Part shown: one piece after another, positions 56,802 to 64,000 of the stretch
Layout: the number at the start of each line of letters is the position of its first letter
Numbering within the stretch: the stretch's first letter is position 1
Notes under the pieces: generated by a model
What the model saw: the letters and a program-made list of their open reading frames with translations, nothing else
Databases searched by the model: none
Told to the model about the DNA's origin: nothing
Made by a program: the position numbers and the translations under genes
Assembly: GCF_025642155.1 (NCBI RefSeq)
Contig: NZ_CP106798.1
Coordinates: 6,014,001-6,078,000 of the forward strand
Reading direction: 5' to 3'
Source: Streptomyces sp. HUAS 15-9
Lineage (GTDB): Bacteria; Actinomycetota; Actinomycetes; Streptomycetales; Streptomycetaceae
Length of the DNA: 64,000 bases

Positions 56802-58565
56802 TCAGCGCGCGGCGTCCCCGTGCCACGTGCGCCACAGGGCCGCATACGCACCCTCCGCCGCCACCAGGGCTTCGTGGGTGCCGAGTTCGGTGAGGTGGCC
56901 GTTCTCCATCACCGCCACGCGGTCGGCGTCGTGGGCGGTGTGCAGGCGGTGGGCGATGGCGATGACCGTGCGGCCCTCCAGTACGGCGGCCAGGGCGCGC
57001 TCGGTGTGCCGGGCGGTCGTCGGGTCCAGCAGGGCCGTGGCCTCGTCCAGGATCAGGGTGTGCGGGTCGGCCAGCACCACCCGGGCGAGGGCCAGTTGCT
57101 GGGCCTGGGAGCCGTCCGTGGGGCAACCGCCCGTACCGAGGGTGGCGTTGAGGCCGTTCGGCAGCTCGCGTACCCAGTCCTCCGCGCCCACCGCCGCAAG
57201 CGCCGTCCACAACTCCTCGTCCGTGGCCGACGGTTCGGCGATCAGCAGGTTGTCGCGGACCGTGCCGAGGAAGACATGGTGCTCCTGGGTGACCAGTACC
57301 ACCTGACGGCGCAGCCGTTCCGGCTCCAGCGAGGCGATCGGCACCCCGCCCACCGTCACCGTGCCCGCGCCCGGCGCGTCGACGCCCGCGAGCAGCCGGC
57401 TCAGGGTCGTCTTGCCCGCGCCGGAGGGGCCCACCACGGCCAGCCGTTCCCCGGGCCGCACCGTCAGATCGACCCCGCGCAGCACCTCGCCGCCGCGCTC
57501 ATAGGCGTACCGCACCCCGCACACGTCGATCCGGTCGTCCGCGGGAGTCGGGGAGCCGGCGTCCTCCGCCGCCCGCGGGGCTCGCGCCAGCCCCTCCACC
57601 CGGGCGAACGAGGCCCCGCTGTTCTGGAGTTGCTCCACCCGCATCAGGATCTGGTCCAGCGGCTCGGTGAACTGCCGCAGATACAGCGCGGCCGCCACCA
57701 CCGCACCCAGCCCCACCCGCCCGTGTGCGTGCAGCACCCCGCCGATCAGCAGCACCCCGGCCACCGGCACCGTGTACGACACCTCGACCGCGGGGAAGAA
57801 CACGCTCCGCAGATACAGCGTGTACAGCCGGGTCCTGCGGGACGTCTCCAGCGCGTCCCGGCTCGCCGCGGTCCGCCGCTCCCCGAGCCGGAACGCCTCC
57901 ACCGTACGGGCCCCGGACGCGGTCGCCGCGAGGATCTCCGCGACCTGCGAGGTGGCCGCGCCCTCGGCCAGATACCCGTCCCGGGCCCGGCGCAGATACC
58001 AGCGCAGCGCGAACCAGATCGGCGTCAGCCCGAACACCCCGACGAGCCCGAGCAGCGGGTCGAGCGCGAACACCGCGCCCAGCACGAACAGCGCCTGCAC
58101 CGAGCAGACCAGCAGCTCGGGCCCGGTGTCCCGCAGCGTGGCGCCCACCGTGCCCACGTCGGCGGTGCCGCGCGCGGTCAGATCACCGGCGCCGGCCCGC
58201 TCCACCACCGACGCCGGCAGCGCCAGCGCCCGGTCGACGAACTCCTCACGGACCCGGGCCAGGATCCGCTCCCCGAAGCGGTGCCCCACGTACCGGGCCC
58301 AGCGGGCCAGCAGCAGTTGCGCCAGCGCACACGCCAGGATCCACAGCGCCAGCCGGTCCACGGCCCCGGTCCCGTGCCCGGCCCGCACCTCGTCCACGAT
58401 CCGCCCCAGCAGCCACGGCCCGGCCAGACCGGACCCGGCGGCCAGCGCGTTCAGCGCCAGTACGGCGGCGAAGGACCCTCGGTCGGCCTTCACCAGCCGG
58501 ACGGCCGCCCGTCGTACCTCGGCCCGTTCGGCGACGGGCAGTTGACCCGCGGCAGGCTGCGTCAC
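56802..58565 (-). CDS. ABC half-transporter (permease-ATPase fusion), catalytic partner
   Basis: A 587-residue exporter half with six helices (AAVLALNALAAGSGLAGPWL ... GVLLIGGVLHAHGRVGLGAV) followed by the ATPase. Walker A is intact (LAVVGPSGAGKTTLSRLLAG, about residue 380), Q-loop VVLVTQEHHVFLGTVRDNLL, Walker B ADPHTLILDEATALLDPTTA and the H-loop IAHRLH. The signature motif is degenerate: GCPTDGSQAQQLALARV instead of LSGGQ. It overlaps the previous half-transporter gene by 4 bp (ATGA), and the two should form a heterodimer. Substrate unknown. Confidence 0.9.
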   Translation of the reverse strand: MTQPAAGQLPVAERAEVRRAAVRLVKADRGSFAAVLALNALAAGSGLAGPWLLGRIVDEVRAGHGTGAVDRLALWILACALAQLLLARWARYVGHRFGERILARVREEFVDRALALPASVVERAGAGDLTARGTADVGTVGATLRDTGPELLVCSVQALFVLGAVFALDPLLGLVGVFGLTPIWFALRWYLRRARDGYLAEGAATSQVAEILAATASGARTVEAFRLGERRTAASRDALETSRRTRLYTLYLRSVFFPAVEVSYTVPVAGVLLIGGVLHAHGRVGLGAVVAAALYLRQFTEPLDQILMRVEQLQNSGASFARVEGLARAPRAAEDAGSPTPADDRIDVCGVRYAYERGGEVLRGVDLTVRPGERLAVVGPSGAGKTTLSRLLAGVDAPGAGTVTVGGVPIASLEPERLRRQVVLVTQEHHVFLGTVRDNLLIAEPSATDEELWTALAAVGAEDWVRELPNGLNATLGTGGCPTDGSQAQQLALARVVLADPHTLILDEATALLDPTTARHTERALAAVLEGRTVIAIAHRLHTAHDADRVAVMENGHLTELGTHEALVAAEGAYAALWRTWHGDAAR

Positions 58566-60268
58566 CGTACGACCTCCTCCGTGTCCCGTGCCACCAGTGC
58601 CCGGTACCCGGGCTCGTACTCCAGCAGCCCGCGGTGCGTACCGCTCGCCGCGACCTTGCCGTCGACCAGGTAGTGGACGGTGTCCGCCCGGTCCAGGACC
58701 AGCGGGGAGGTGGTGGTCACCACGGTCGTACGGCCCGCACGGGCGGTGTGCAGCCGGTGCGCGACCGTGGACTCCGTGTGGGCGTCCAGGGCCGAGGTGG
58801 GTTCCACGGCGAGCAGCACCTCCGGGTCGGCCAGCAGCGCCCGCACCAGCCGCACCCGCTGCCGCTGGCCCCCGGAGAGGCTGCGGCCCTGGGCGGTCAC
58901 GGCCGAGTCCAGGCCGTCCGGCAGGCCCTGCACGACGTCGTCGGCGGCCGCCGCGTGCACCGCCCGCCCGACGGTGGCGTCGTCGTGGTCCCGGTGCCCG
59001 CTCACCACCTCCCGCAGCGGACCCGCGAACAGGTCGGCCTCGTTGTCGGCGACCAGGATCCGCGCCCGCACCTCGGCCAGCTCAATGGCGTCGAGCCGTA
59101 TGTCTCCCCAGGTGGCGGCCGACGGCGCGTACCGGCCGAGGCGGTCGATCACCGCGGCGGTGTCCGCGGGGCGGGCGCCGACCAGGGCGGTGAGCCGTCC
59201 CGGCAGCACCCGCACCCCCGACTCGGGGTCGTACAGCGCGGACGGTTCCGCGGGCGCGGACAGCGTGCCGTCGTCCGGCTCCGGCTCCAGCCGCAGCAGC
59301 CGTACGACCCGGCGCGCGGCCACCACGCCACGGCTGAGCTGGTAGCCCATCTCCAGGAAGAACGCCACCGGCCCGACCAGCACGGCCACATAGCCGTACA
59401 CCGACACCAACTCGCCGATGGTGAGCTGCCCCTGGGCGGCCAGCCGGGCCGCCAGCCAGGTCACCACCGCAAGGAACAGCGTCGGCAGCCCGACCCCGAG
59501 TGCCTGCACCCAGCTGGCCACCGCGCCGACCCGGTAGCCCTGCTCCCGCAGCCGCTGCGAGTCCCGTCGGAAGGTGTCCGCGAACAGGCCCTTCCCGCCG
59601 AGGCCGTTGAGGACGCGAAGCCCGCCCGCGAGGTCGCCGATGCGCGCGGTCAGCACACCCTGCCGCTCCCGGTACTCGGCCTCCGCCCCCTGCAACCGCA
59701 CCGTCAGCGGCCCGGCGACCAGCACGATCACCGGTACCCCGAGCAGCACCACCGCGGCCAGCGGCGCCGAGATCGACAGCAGCACCCCGGCCACCACCGC
59801 GTAGACGACCACGGCGCCCACCCCGGGCCCGACGACGGTCAGGGACTGCGTGATGGTCTGCACGTCGCCGACGCCGATCGTGACGACCTCCCCGGCCCCG
59901 GCCCGCCGCGGCAGCGCGGCACCCAGCCGCACGGCCTGCCCGACGACCACCTTGACCGTGCGGAAGTTGGCGTCCATCCGTACCCGTGTCATCGTGCGGT
60001 GCCGCATGATGCTCACCCATGAGTTGACGGCCCCGACCAGGAACAGCAACAGCGTCCACCAGGCCAGCCGGCCCAGCTCCCCCGGCACCAGACCGTCGTC
60101 GACGGCCCGGGACATCAGATAGGGCGCCATCGCCATCAGCACCATCCAGACGCTGGCCAGCAGCGCCCCGCACAGCGACCGGCCCGGCTGCCGCAGCACC
60201 AGCCACCACAGGAAGCGCCAGCCGCCACGGCAGTCGGGCGTCCCTGGATCCTCGTACGCGTCGATCAT
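58562..60268 (-). CDS. ABC half-transporter with degenerate nucleotide-binding site
   Basis: A 568-residue exporter half. Six helices (PGRSLCGALLASVWMVLMAM ... VYGYVAVLVGPVAFFLEMGY) precede an ATPase domain in which the P-loop is lost: TALVGARPADTAAVIDRLGR (about residues 358-377) lacks the GxxGxGK[ST] consensus. The signature SLSGGQRQRVRLVRALLADP is intact. The Walker B region reads PEVLLAVEPTSALDAHTEST, with Val where Asp is normal. With its partner at 56802 (normal Walker A/B but poor signature) it makes a heterodimer with one active composite site. It is 23 bp from the upstream pair. Confidence 0.9.
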   Translation of the reverse strand: MIDAYEDPGTPDCRGGWRFLWWLVLRQPGRSLCGALLASVWMVLMAMAPYLMSRAVDDGLVPGELGRLAWWTLLLFLVGAVNSWVSIMRHRTMTRVRMDANFRTVKVVVGQAVRLGAALPRRAGAGEVVTIGVGDVQTITQSLTVVGPGVGAVVVYAVVAGVLLSISAPLAAVVLLGVPVIVLVAGPLTVRLQGAEAEYRERQGVLTARIGDLAGGLRVLNGLGGKGLFADTFRRDSQRLREQGYRVGAVASWVQALGVGLPTLFLAVVTWLAARLAAQGQLTIGELVSVYGYVAVLVGPVAFFLEMGYQLSRGVVAARRVVRLLRLEPEPDDGTLSAPAEPSALYDPESGVRVLPGRLTALVGARPADTAAVIDRLGRYAPSAATWGDIRLDAIELAEVRARILVADNEADLFAGPLREVVSGHRDHDDATVGRAVHAAAADDVVQGLPDGLDSAVTAQGRSLSGGQRQRVRLVRALLADPEVLLAVEPTSALDAHTESTVAHRLHTARAGRTTVVTTTSPLVLDRADTVHYLVDGKVAASGTHRGLLEYEPGYRALVARDTEEVVR

Positions 60269-60290
60269 CCTCAGCCCCCGTTTCCGCCCA

Positions 60291-62168
60291 CTACGCCAGA
60301 CTGTCCCGCCAGGCCCGGTGCAGATCGGCGAACCGGCCCGTGCCGACGATCAGTTCGTCCGGCGGGCCGTCCTCGACGATCCGTCCGTGCTCCATCACCA
60401 GTACCCGGTCGGCGATCGCCACGGTCGACAGCCGGTGTGCGATCACCACGGCCGTACGGCCCCGCAGCACCGTCGACATCGCGCGCTGCACCGCCCGCTC
60501 GCCGGGGACGTCCAGCGAACTGGTCGCCTCGTCGAGGATCAGCACCGCCGGGTCGGCGAGCAAGGCCCTTGCGAAGGCCACCAGTTGGCGCTGCCCCGCG
60601 GAGATGCGGCCGCCGCGCTTGCGTACGTCCGTGTCGTACCCGTCGGGCAGCGCGCTGATGAACTCGTGCGCGCCGATCGCCTTGGCCGCCCGCTCGATCT
60701 CCGCACGGCTCGCGTCCGGCCGCCCGATCGCGATGTTCTCGGCGACCGTGCCGGAGAACAGGAATGCCTCCTGGGTCACCATGACCACCCCGCGCCGCAG
60801 TTCGCGCACGGCCAGCTCGCGCAGGTCGACTCCGTCCAGCAGGACCCGGCCGTCGGACGGGTCGTAGAAGCGGGCGAGCAGCTTGGCCAGCGTCGACTTG
60901 CCCGCGCCGGTCGAGCCGACGACCGCGACCGTCTGCCCGGCCGGCAGCGTGAGATCGAAGCGGGGGAGCACCTCGCCGCCGGTGCGGTAGGCGAACCGCA
61001 CGCCGTCGAAGACGACCTCGCGGCCGGGGTGGTCCGCCGACTCGAGCGCCGGGAGCTCCTTGGGTGCCGAGGGTTCCGGCACGGACGGGGTCTGGGCGAG
61101 CAGCCCGGCGATCTTCTCCAGGGAGGCGGCCGCCGACTGGTACGAGTTGAGGAACATGCCCAGCCGGTCGATCGGGTCGTACAGCCGCCGCAGATACAGC
61201 ACCGCGGCCGCGAGCACACCGAGTTCCAGCGAGCCGGACGCCACCCGGTGGGCGCCCCACAGCACGATCACCGCGACCGCCGTGTTGGCGACCAGCCGGG
61301 AGCCGACCACATAGCGGGCCATCTCCAGCAGGGCGTCGCCGTTGGTGCGTTCGTGGCGCCGGTTCAGGACGCGGAAGTCGGCGTCGTTCGCGGCCTCCCG
61401 GCGGAAGGTGCGCACCGGCCGGATGCCGTTCATCGTCTCCACGAACTTCACGATCACGGCCGCGATCGCCGTGGACCGCGCGGTGAACACCCGTCCCGCG
61501 CGCCGCTGGTACAGCCGTACGAGGAGATAGAGCGGCACGAACGAGACCACGGCGACCGCGCCCAGGCCGAGGTCGAGCCAGAGCAGCATCGCCGAGATGT
61601 AGACGAACGACAGGACGACCGTGACCAGTTCCTGGAGCCCCTCGCTGAGCAGCTCGCGCAGCGACTCGACATCCGTGGTGGAGCGGGAGATGAGGCGACC
61701 GCTGGTGTACCGCTCGTGGAAGTCGACGCTGAGCGCCTGGGCGTGCCGGAAGATCCGGCCGCGCAGATCGAGCAGCACGTCCTGGTTGACGCGCGCGGAG
61801 GCCTCGATGAACGCGAACTGGAGCACGCCGGAGACCAGCGCGCACAGGCCGTAGGCGACGGCCACCGCGATCAGCGGACCGTGGTCGTGGTCCTGGAACG
61901 CCGGTACGGCGCGGTCGATGGCGTACGCCACCAGGAGCGGGCCCGCCTGGACGGCCGCCTGCTGGAGCAGCAGCACAAGGGTGGTGACGGCGACACGGGC
62001 CTTCATCGGGGCGAGCAGCGACCGCAGCAGGGCGGCCGTGGCACCGGGCCGGGTGGGCAGGACGTCGCGGTCGAAGGGGTCGGTGCCGTCGGGCGGGCGG
62101 GGGAGTTCGCCGTCGTCACCGGTCGCGGGGGAGGTGGAGGTGGACGTGGAGGTGGTGGGGGCGGTCAT
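60291..62168 (-). CDS. ABC half-transporter (permease-ATPase fusion)
   Basis: A 625-residue exporter half. A Thr/Ser-rich N-tail (MTAPTTSTSTSTSPATGDDG) precedes six helices (VAVTTLVLLLQQAAVQAGPL; LELVTVVLSFVYISAMLLWL-like). The ATPase has VAVVGSTGAGKSTLAKLLAR (Walker A), VMVTQEAFLFSGTVAENIAI (Q-loop), RKRGGRISAGQRQLVAFARA (signature ISAGQ) and DPAVLILDEATSSLDVPGER (Walker B), so it is catalytically complete. It overlaps the neighbour at 62165 by 4 bp, suggesting the two form a heterodimeric exporter. Substrate cannot be told. Confidence 0.92.
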   Translation of the reverse strand: MTAPTTSTSTSTSPATGDDGELPRPPDGTDPFDRDVLPTRPGATAALLRSLLAPMKARVAVTTLVLLLQQAAVQAGPLLVAYAIDRAVPAFQDHDHGPLIAVAVAYGLCALVSGVLQFAFIEASARVNQDVLLDLRGRIFRHAQALSVDFHERYTSGRLISRSTTDVESLRELLSEGLQELVTVVLSFVYISAMLLWLDLGLGAVAVVSFVPLYLLVRLYQRRAGRVFTARSTAIAAVIVKFVETMNGIRPVRTFRREAANDADFRVLNRRHERTNGDALLEMARYVVGSRLVANTAVAVIVLWGAHRVASGSLELGVLAAAVLYLRRLYDPIDRLGMFLNSYQSAAASLEKIAGLLAQTPSVPEPSAPKELPALESADHPGREVVFDGVRFAYRTGGEVLPRFDLTLPAGQTVAVVGSTGAGKSTLAKLLARFYDPSDGRVLLDGVDLRELAVRELRRGVVMVTQEAFLFSGTVAENIAIGRPDASRAEIERAAKAIGAHEFISALPDGYDTDVRKRGGRISAGQRQLVAFARALLADPAVLILDEATSSLDVPGERAVQRAMSTVLRGRTAVVIAHRLSTVAIADRVLVMEHGRIVEDGPPDELIVGTGRFADLHRAWRDSLA

Positions 62169-64000
62169 CGGTCGTCCTCCGCTTCCTCGGTCGGTTGCCC
62201 GCTCGCTTCCTTGGCCAGCTGCTCGCCCGGTTCTCCGTCCGGATCCCCGGCCGGTTCCCTCGTTGGTTCGCCCGACATCAGATGGGCGTATTCGGCGTTC
62301 GTGCGCAGCAGTTCGTGGTGGGTGCCGACCGCGGTGATGCGGCCTTCGGAGAGCAGGGCGACGCGGTCGGCGAGCAGCACCGTGGAGGGCCGGTGGGCCA
62401 CGATGAGCGCGGTGGTGTCGGCGAGGACCTGTCGCAGCGCGGCCTCCACGGCGGCCTCCGTGTGCACGTCGAGCGCGGACAGCGGGTCGTCGAGGACCAG
62501 GAACCCGGGCCGGCCGACGACGGCGCGGGCCAGCGCCAGTCGCTGCCGCTGCCCGCCGGACAGGCTCAGCCCCTGCTCACCGACCTGTGTCCCCGTGCCC
62601 TGCGGCAGCCCGTGCGCGAACTCGGCCTGTGCGACGGCGAGCGCCCGCTCCAGCTCCGGCGCACCGGCGCCGTCGTCGGCCCCCATGAGCACGTTCTCCC
62701 CGACGCTCGCCGAGAACAGGGTGGGCTCCTCGAAGGCGACCGCCACCTTGGAGCGCAGTTCCTCGCGGGACATCGCGGTGATGTCCTCGCCGTCCAGCGT
62801 GATCCGCCCGGAGGTCACCTCGTGCAGCCGGGGGACGAGCGCGGTGAGCGTGGTCTTGCCACTGCCGGTGGCCCCGACCAGGGCCATGGACTCGCCGGGG
62901 CGGATGTGGAGGTCGATGCGGTCGAGGACGGGCGGGGAGCCGGGCGGGGCGTCGGGGTAGCGGAACGTGACGCCGTCGAACCGCAGACCGGACCGTGCGG
63001 CCGCCGGTCTCCCGGTCCGGCCGGTGACGTGCGGGTCCTCCGGCCGGGCGTCCATCACCTCGAAGTACCGCTCTGTCGCGGTCGCCGCCTCCTGGGTCAT
63101 CGCCAGCAGGAACCCGATGGAGTCCACGGGCCAGCGCAGCGCGAGTGCCGTACTCAGAAAGGCGACCAGGGTCCCCGTCGACAGGTCCCCGTCCGCCACC
63201 TGTACGGCCCCCAGCACCAGCGCCGCGCCGATCGCCAGTTCCGGCAGTGTCACGATGACGCCCCAGATGGTCGCCAGCAGCCGGGCCTTGCGCAGCTCGG
63301 TGCCGCGCAGCGTCCACGACAGTGTGCGGAACACCCGCGCCTGGCTGCGGTGCCGGCCGAACCCCTTGATGATCCGGATCCCGAGCACGCTCTCCTCGAC
63401 GACCGTCGTCAGGTCGCCGACCTGGTCCTGGGCCAGCCGGGCCACCTCGGCGTACCGCCGCTCGAAGACGACGCAGGTCCACATCACGGGCACGGCGGGA
63501 CCCAGGACGACCAGCCCCAGGGTCCAATCCTGCTGGAGCATGATGACCAGGCCGACAAGGATCGTCACCCCGTTGACCAGCAGGAACGTCAGCGGAAAGG
63601 CGAGGAACATGCGCAGCAGCATCAGATCGGTCGTGGCGCGGGACAGCAACTGGCCGGAGGCCCACCGGTCGTGGAAGGCCACCGGCAGCCGTTGCAGATG
63701 CCGGTACAGGCCCGCCCGCATCTCCGCCTCGACGTTCGACAGCGGCCGCGCGACCAGCCACCGCCGCAGCCCGAACAGCCCCGCCTCCGCGACCCCGAGC
63801 AGCAGCAGATACAGCGCGCCGAGCCACACCCCGCCCGGATCCCGGTCGGCGACCGGCCCGTCCACCATCCACTTCAGGACGAGCGGGATCACCAGCCCCA
63901 GACAGGAGGCGACGACCGCGACGAACGCGGCGGTGAACAGCCGCACCCGCACCGGCCGGACGTACGGCCACAGCCGCAACAGGATGCGTACAGTTGAGCG
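62165..64000 (-). CDS. ABC half-transporter (N-terminus beyond the window edge)
   Basis: At least 611 residues in this window. The frame is open to base 64000 (minus strand RSTVRILLRLWPYVRPVRVR), so the true start is probably outside; a TTG at 63979 is the first in-window start. Six helices are followed by an ATPase with SMALVGATGSGKTTLTALVP (Walker A), VAVAFEEPTLFSASVGENVL (Q-loop Glu in place of Gln), EQGLSLSGGQRQRLALARAV (signature) and RPGFLVLDDPLSALDVHTEA (Walker B with Asp at the catalytic-Glu position: LDD). The C-tail is acidic. Partner of the gene at 60291 through a 4-bp overlap. Confidence 0.9.
   Translation of the reverse strand, partial: RSTVRILLRLWPYVRPVRVRLFTAAFVAVVASCLGLVIPLVLKWMVDGPVADRDPGGVWLGALYLLLLGVAEAGLFGLRRWLVARPLSNVEAEMRAGLYRHLQRLPVAFHDRWASGQLLSRATTDLMLLRMFLAFPLTFLLVNGVTILVGLVIMLQQDWTLGLVVLGPAVPVMWTCVVFERRYAEVARLAQDQVGDLTTVVEESVLGIRIIKGFGRHRSQARVFRTLSWTLRGTELRKARLLATIWGVIVTLPELAIGAALVLGAVQVADGDLSTGTLVAFLSTALALRWPVDSIGFLLAMTQEAATATERYFEVMDARPEDPHVTGRTGRPAAARSGLRFDGVTFRYPDAPPGSPPVLDRIDLHIRPGESMALVGATGSGKTTLTALVPRLHEVTSGRITLDGEDITAMSREELRSKVAVAFEEPTLFSASVGENVLMGADDGAGAPELERALAVAQAEFAHGLPQGTGTQVGEQGLSLSGGQRQRLALARAVVGRPGFLVLDDPLSALDVHTEAAVEAALRQVLADTTALIVAHRPSTVLLADRVALLSEGRITAVGTHHELLRTNAEYAHLMSGEPTREPAGDPDGEPGEQLAKEASGQPTEEAEDDR

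Overview
The window is high-GC DNA with dense, short-spaced genes, many GTG and TTG starts, strong third-position G/C bias and 4-bp start/stop overlaps. This is typical of Streptomyces. The gene order icmA ... thioredoxin/TPR ... pyk-ackA-pta / pfkA ... dicarboxylate carrier ... helD / glgB-pep2-treS-glgE / glgP matches, from memory, the core-chromosome segment of S. coelicolor around SCO5415-SCO5450. The window is therefore mostly conserved core genome with a few strain-variable insertions. No tRNA, rRNA, CRISPR array or secondary-metabolite cluster was seen.

Layout. 1-7.3 kb: an AIM24-family gene, two DUF3817 membrane genes, a thiamine-binding protein, a TetR-governed three-gene operon (SRPBCC-like, DUF4166, TetR) preceded by two palindromic operators, a DUF5937 winged-helix regulator facing an MFS exporter, and a MarR regulator. 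7.3-14.4 kb: icmA behind a 24-bp palindrome, a TetR gene, a thioredoxin-TPR protein, then a 659-nt non-coding region full of dyads leading into a DUF6230 / DUF6114 / Ser-Thr-rich secreted-protein operon. 14.6-20.8 kb: central carbon genes pyk, ackA and pta on the minus strand and pfkA on the plus strand. 20.8-27 kb: an HTH protein, a divergent pair (nucleosidase-like enzyme and small membrane protein), and a CitA/CitB-type two-component system next to a C4-dicarboxylate carrier. 27-31 kb: a TetR/DHA2 exporter pair with three tandem operators, followed by a lone TnpB element with a frameshift. 31-38.5 kb: small regulators and enzymes, an AAA ATPase, a MerR-thioredoxin pair and a HelD-type helicase. 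38.5-51 kb: the GlgE alpha-glucan pathway (glgB, maltokinase, treS, glgE, glgP) with a subtilase between glgE and glgP. 51.5-56.8 kb: two paralogous secreted M4 metalloproteases sharing an exactly spaced upstream box set. 56.8-64 kb: four ABC half-transporters in a tightly coupled run.

How the genes work together. The carbon genes cover the phosphofructokinase and pyruvate kinase steps, acetate overflow (pta-ackA), C4-dicarboxylate uptake and its sensor, and trehalose-to-alpha-glucan conversion (TreS makes maltose, maltokinase makes maltose-1-phosphate, GlgE polymerises it, GlgB branches it, GlgP degrades it). IcmA links butyryl-CoA and isobutyryl-CoA pools.

Three genes (tnpB, a hypothetical at 31.9 kb and glgE) each carry one apparent single-base indel. 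At least some of these may be sequence errors. The best candidates for undescribed biology are the nucleosidase/membrane-protein divergent pair, the DUF6230/DUF6114/mucin-like operon with its palindromic leader, the lysine/alanine-rich histone-like tail on GlgB, and the shared promoter architecture of the two M4 peptidases.
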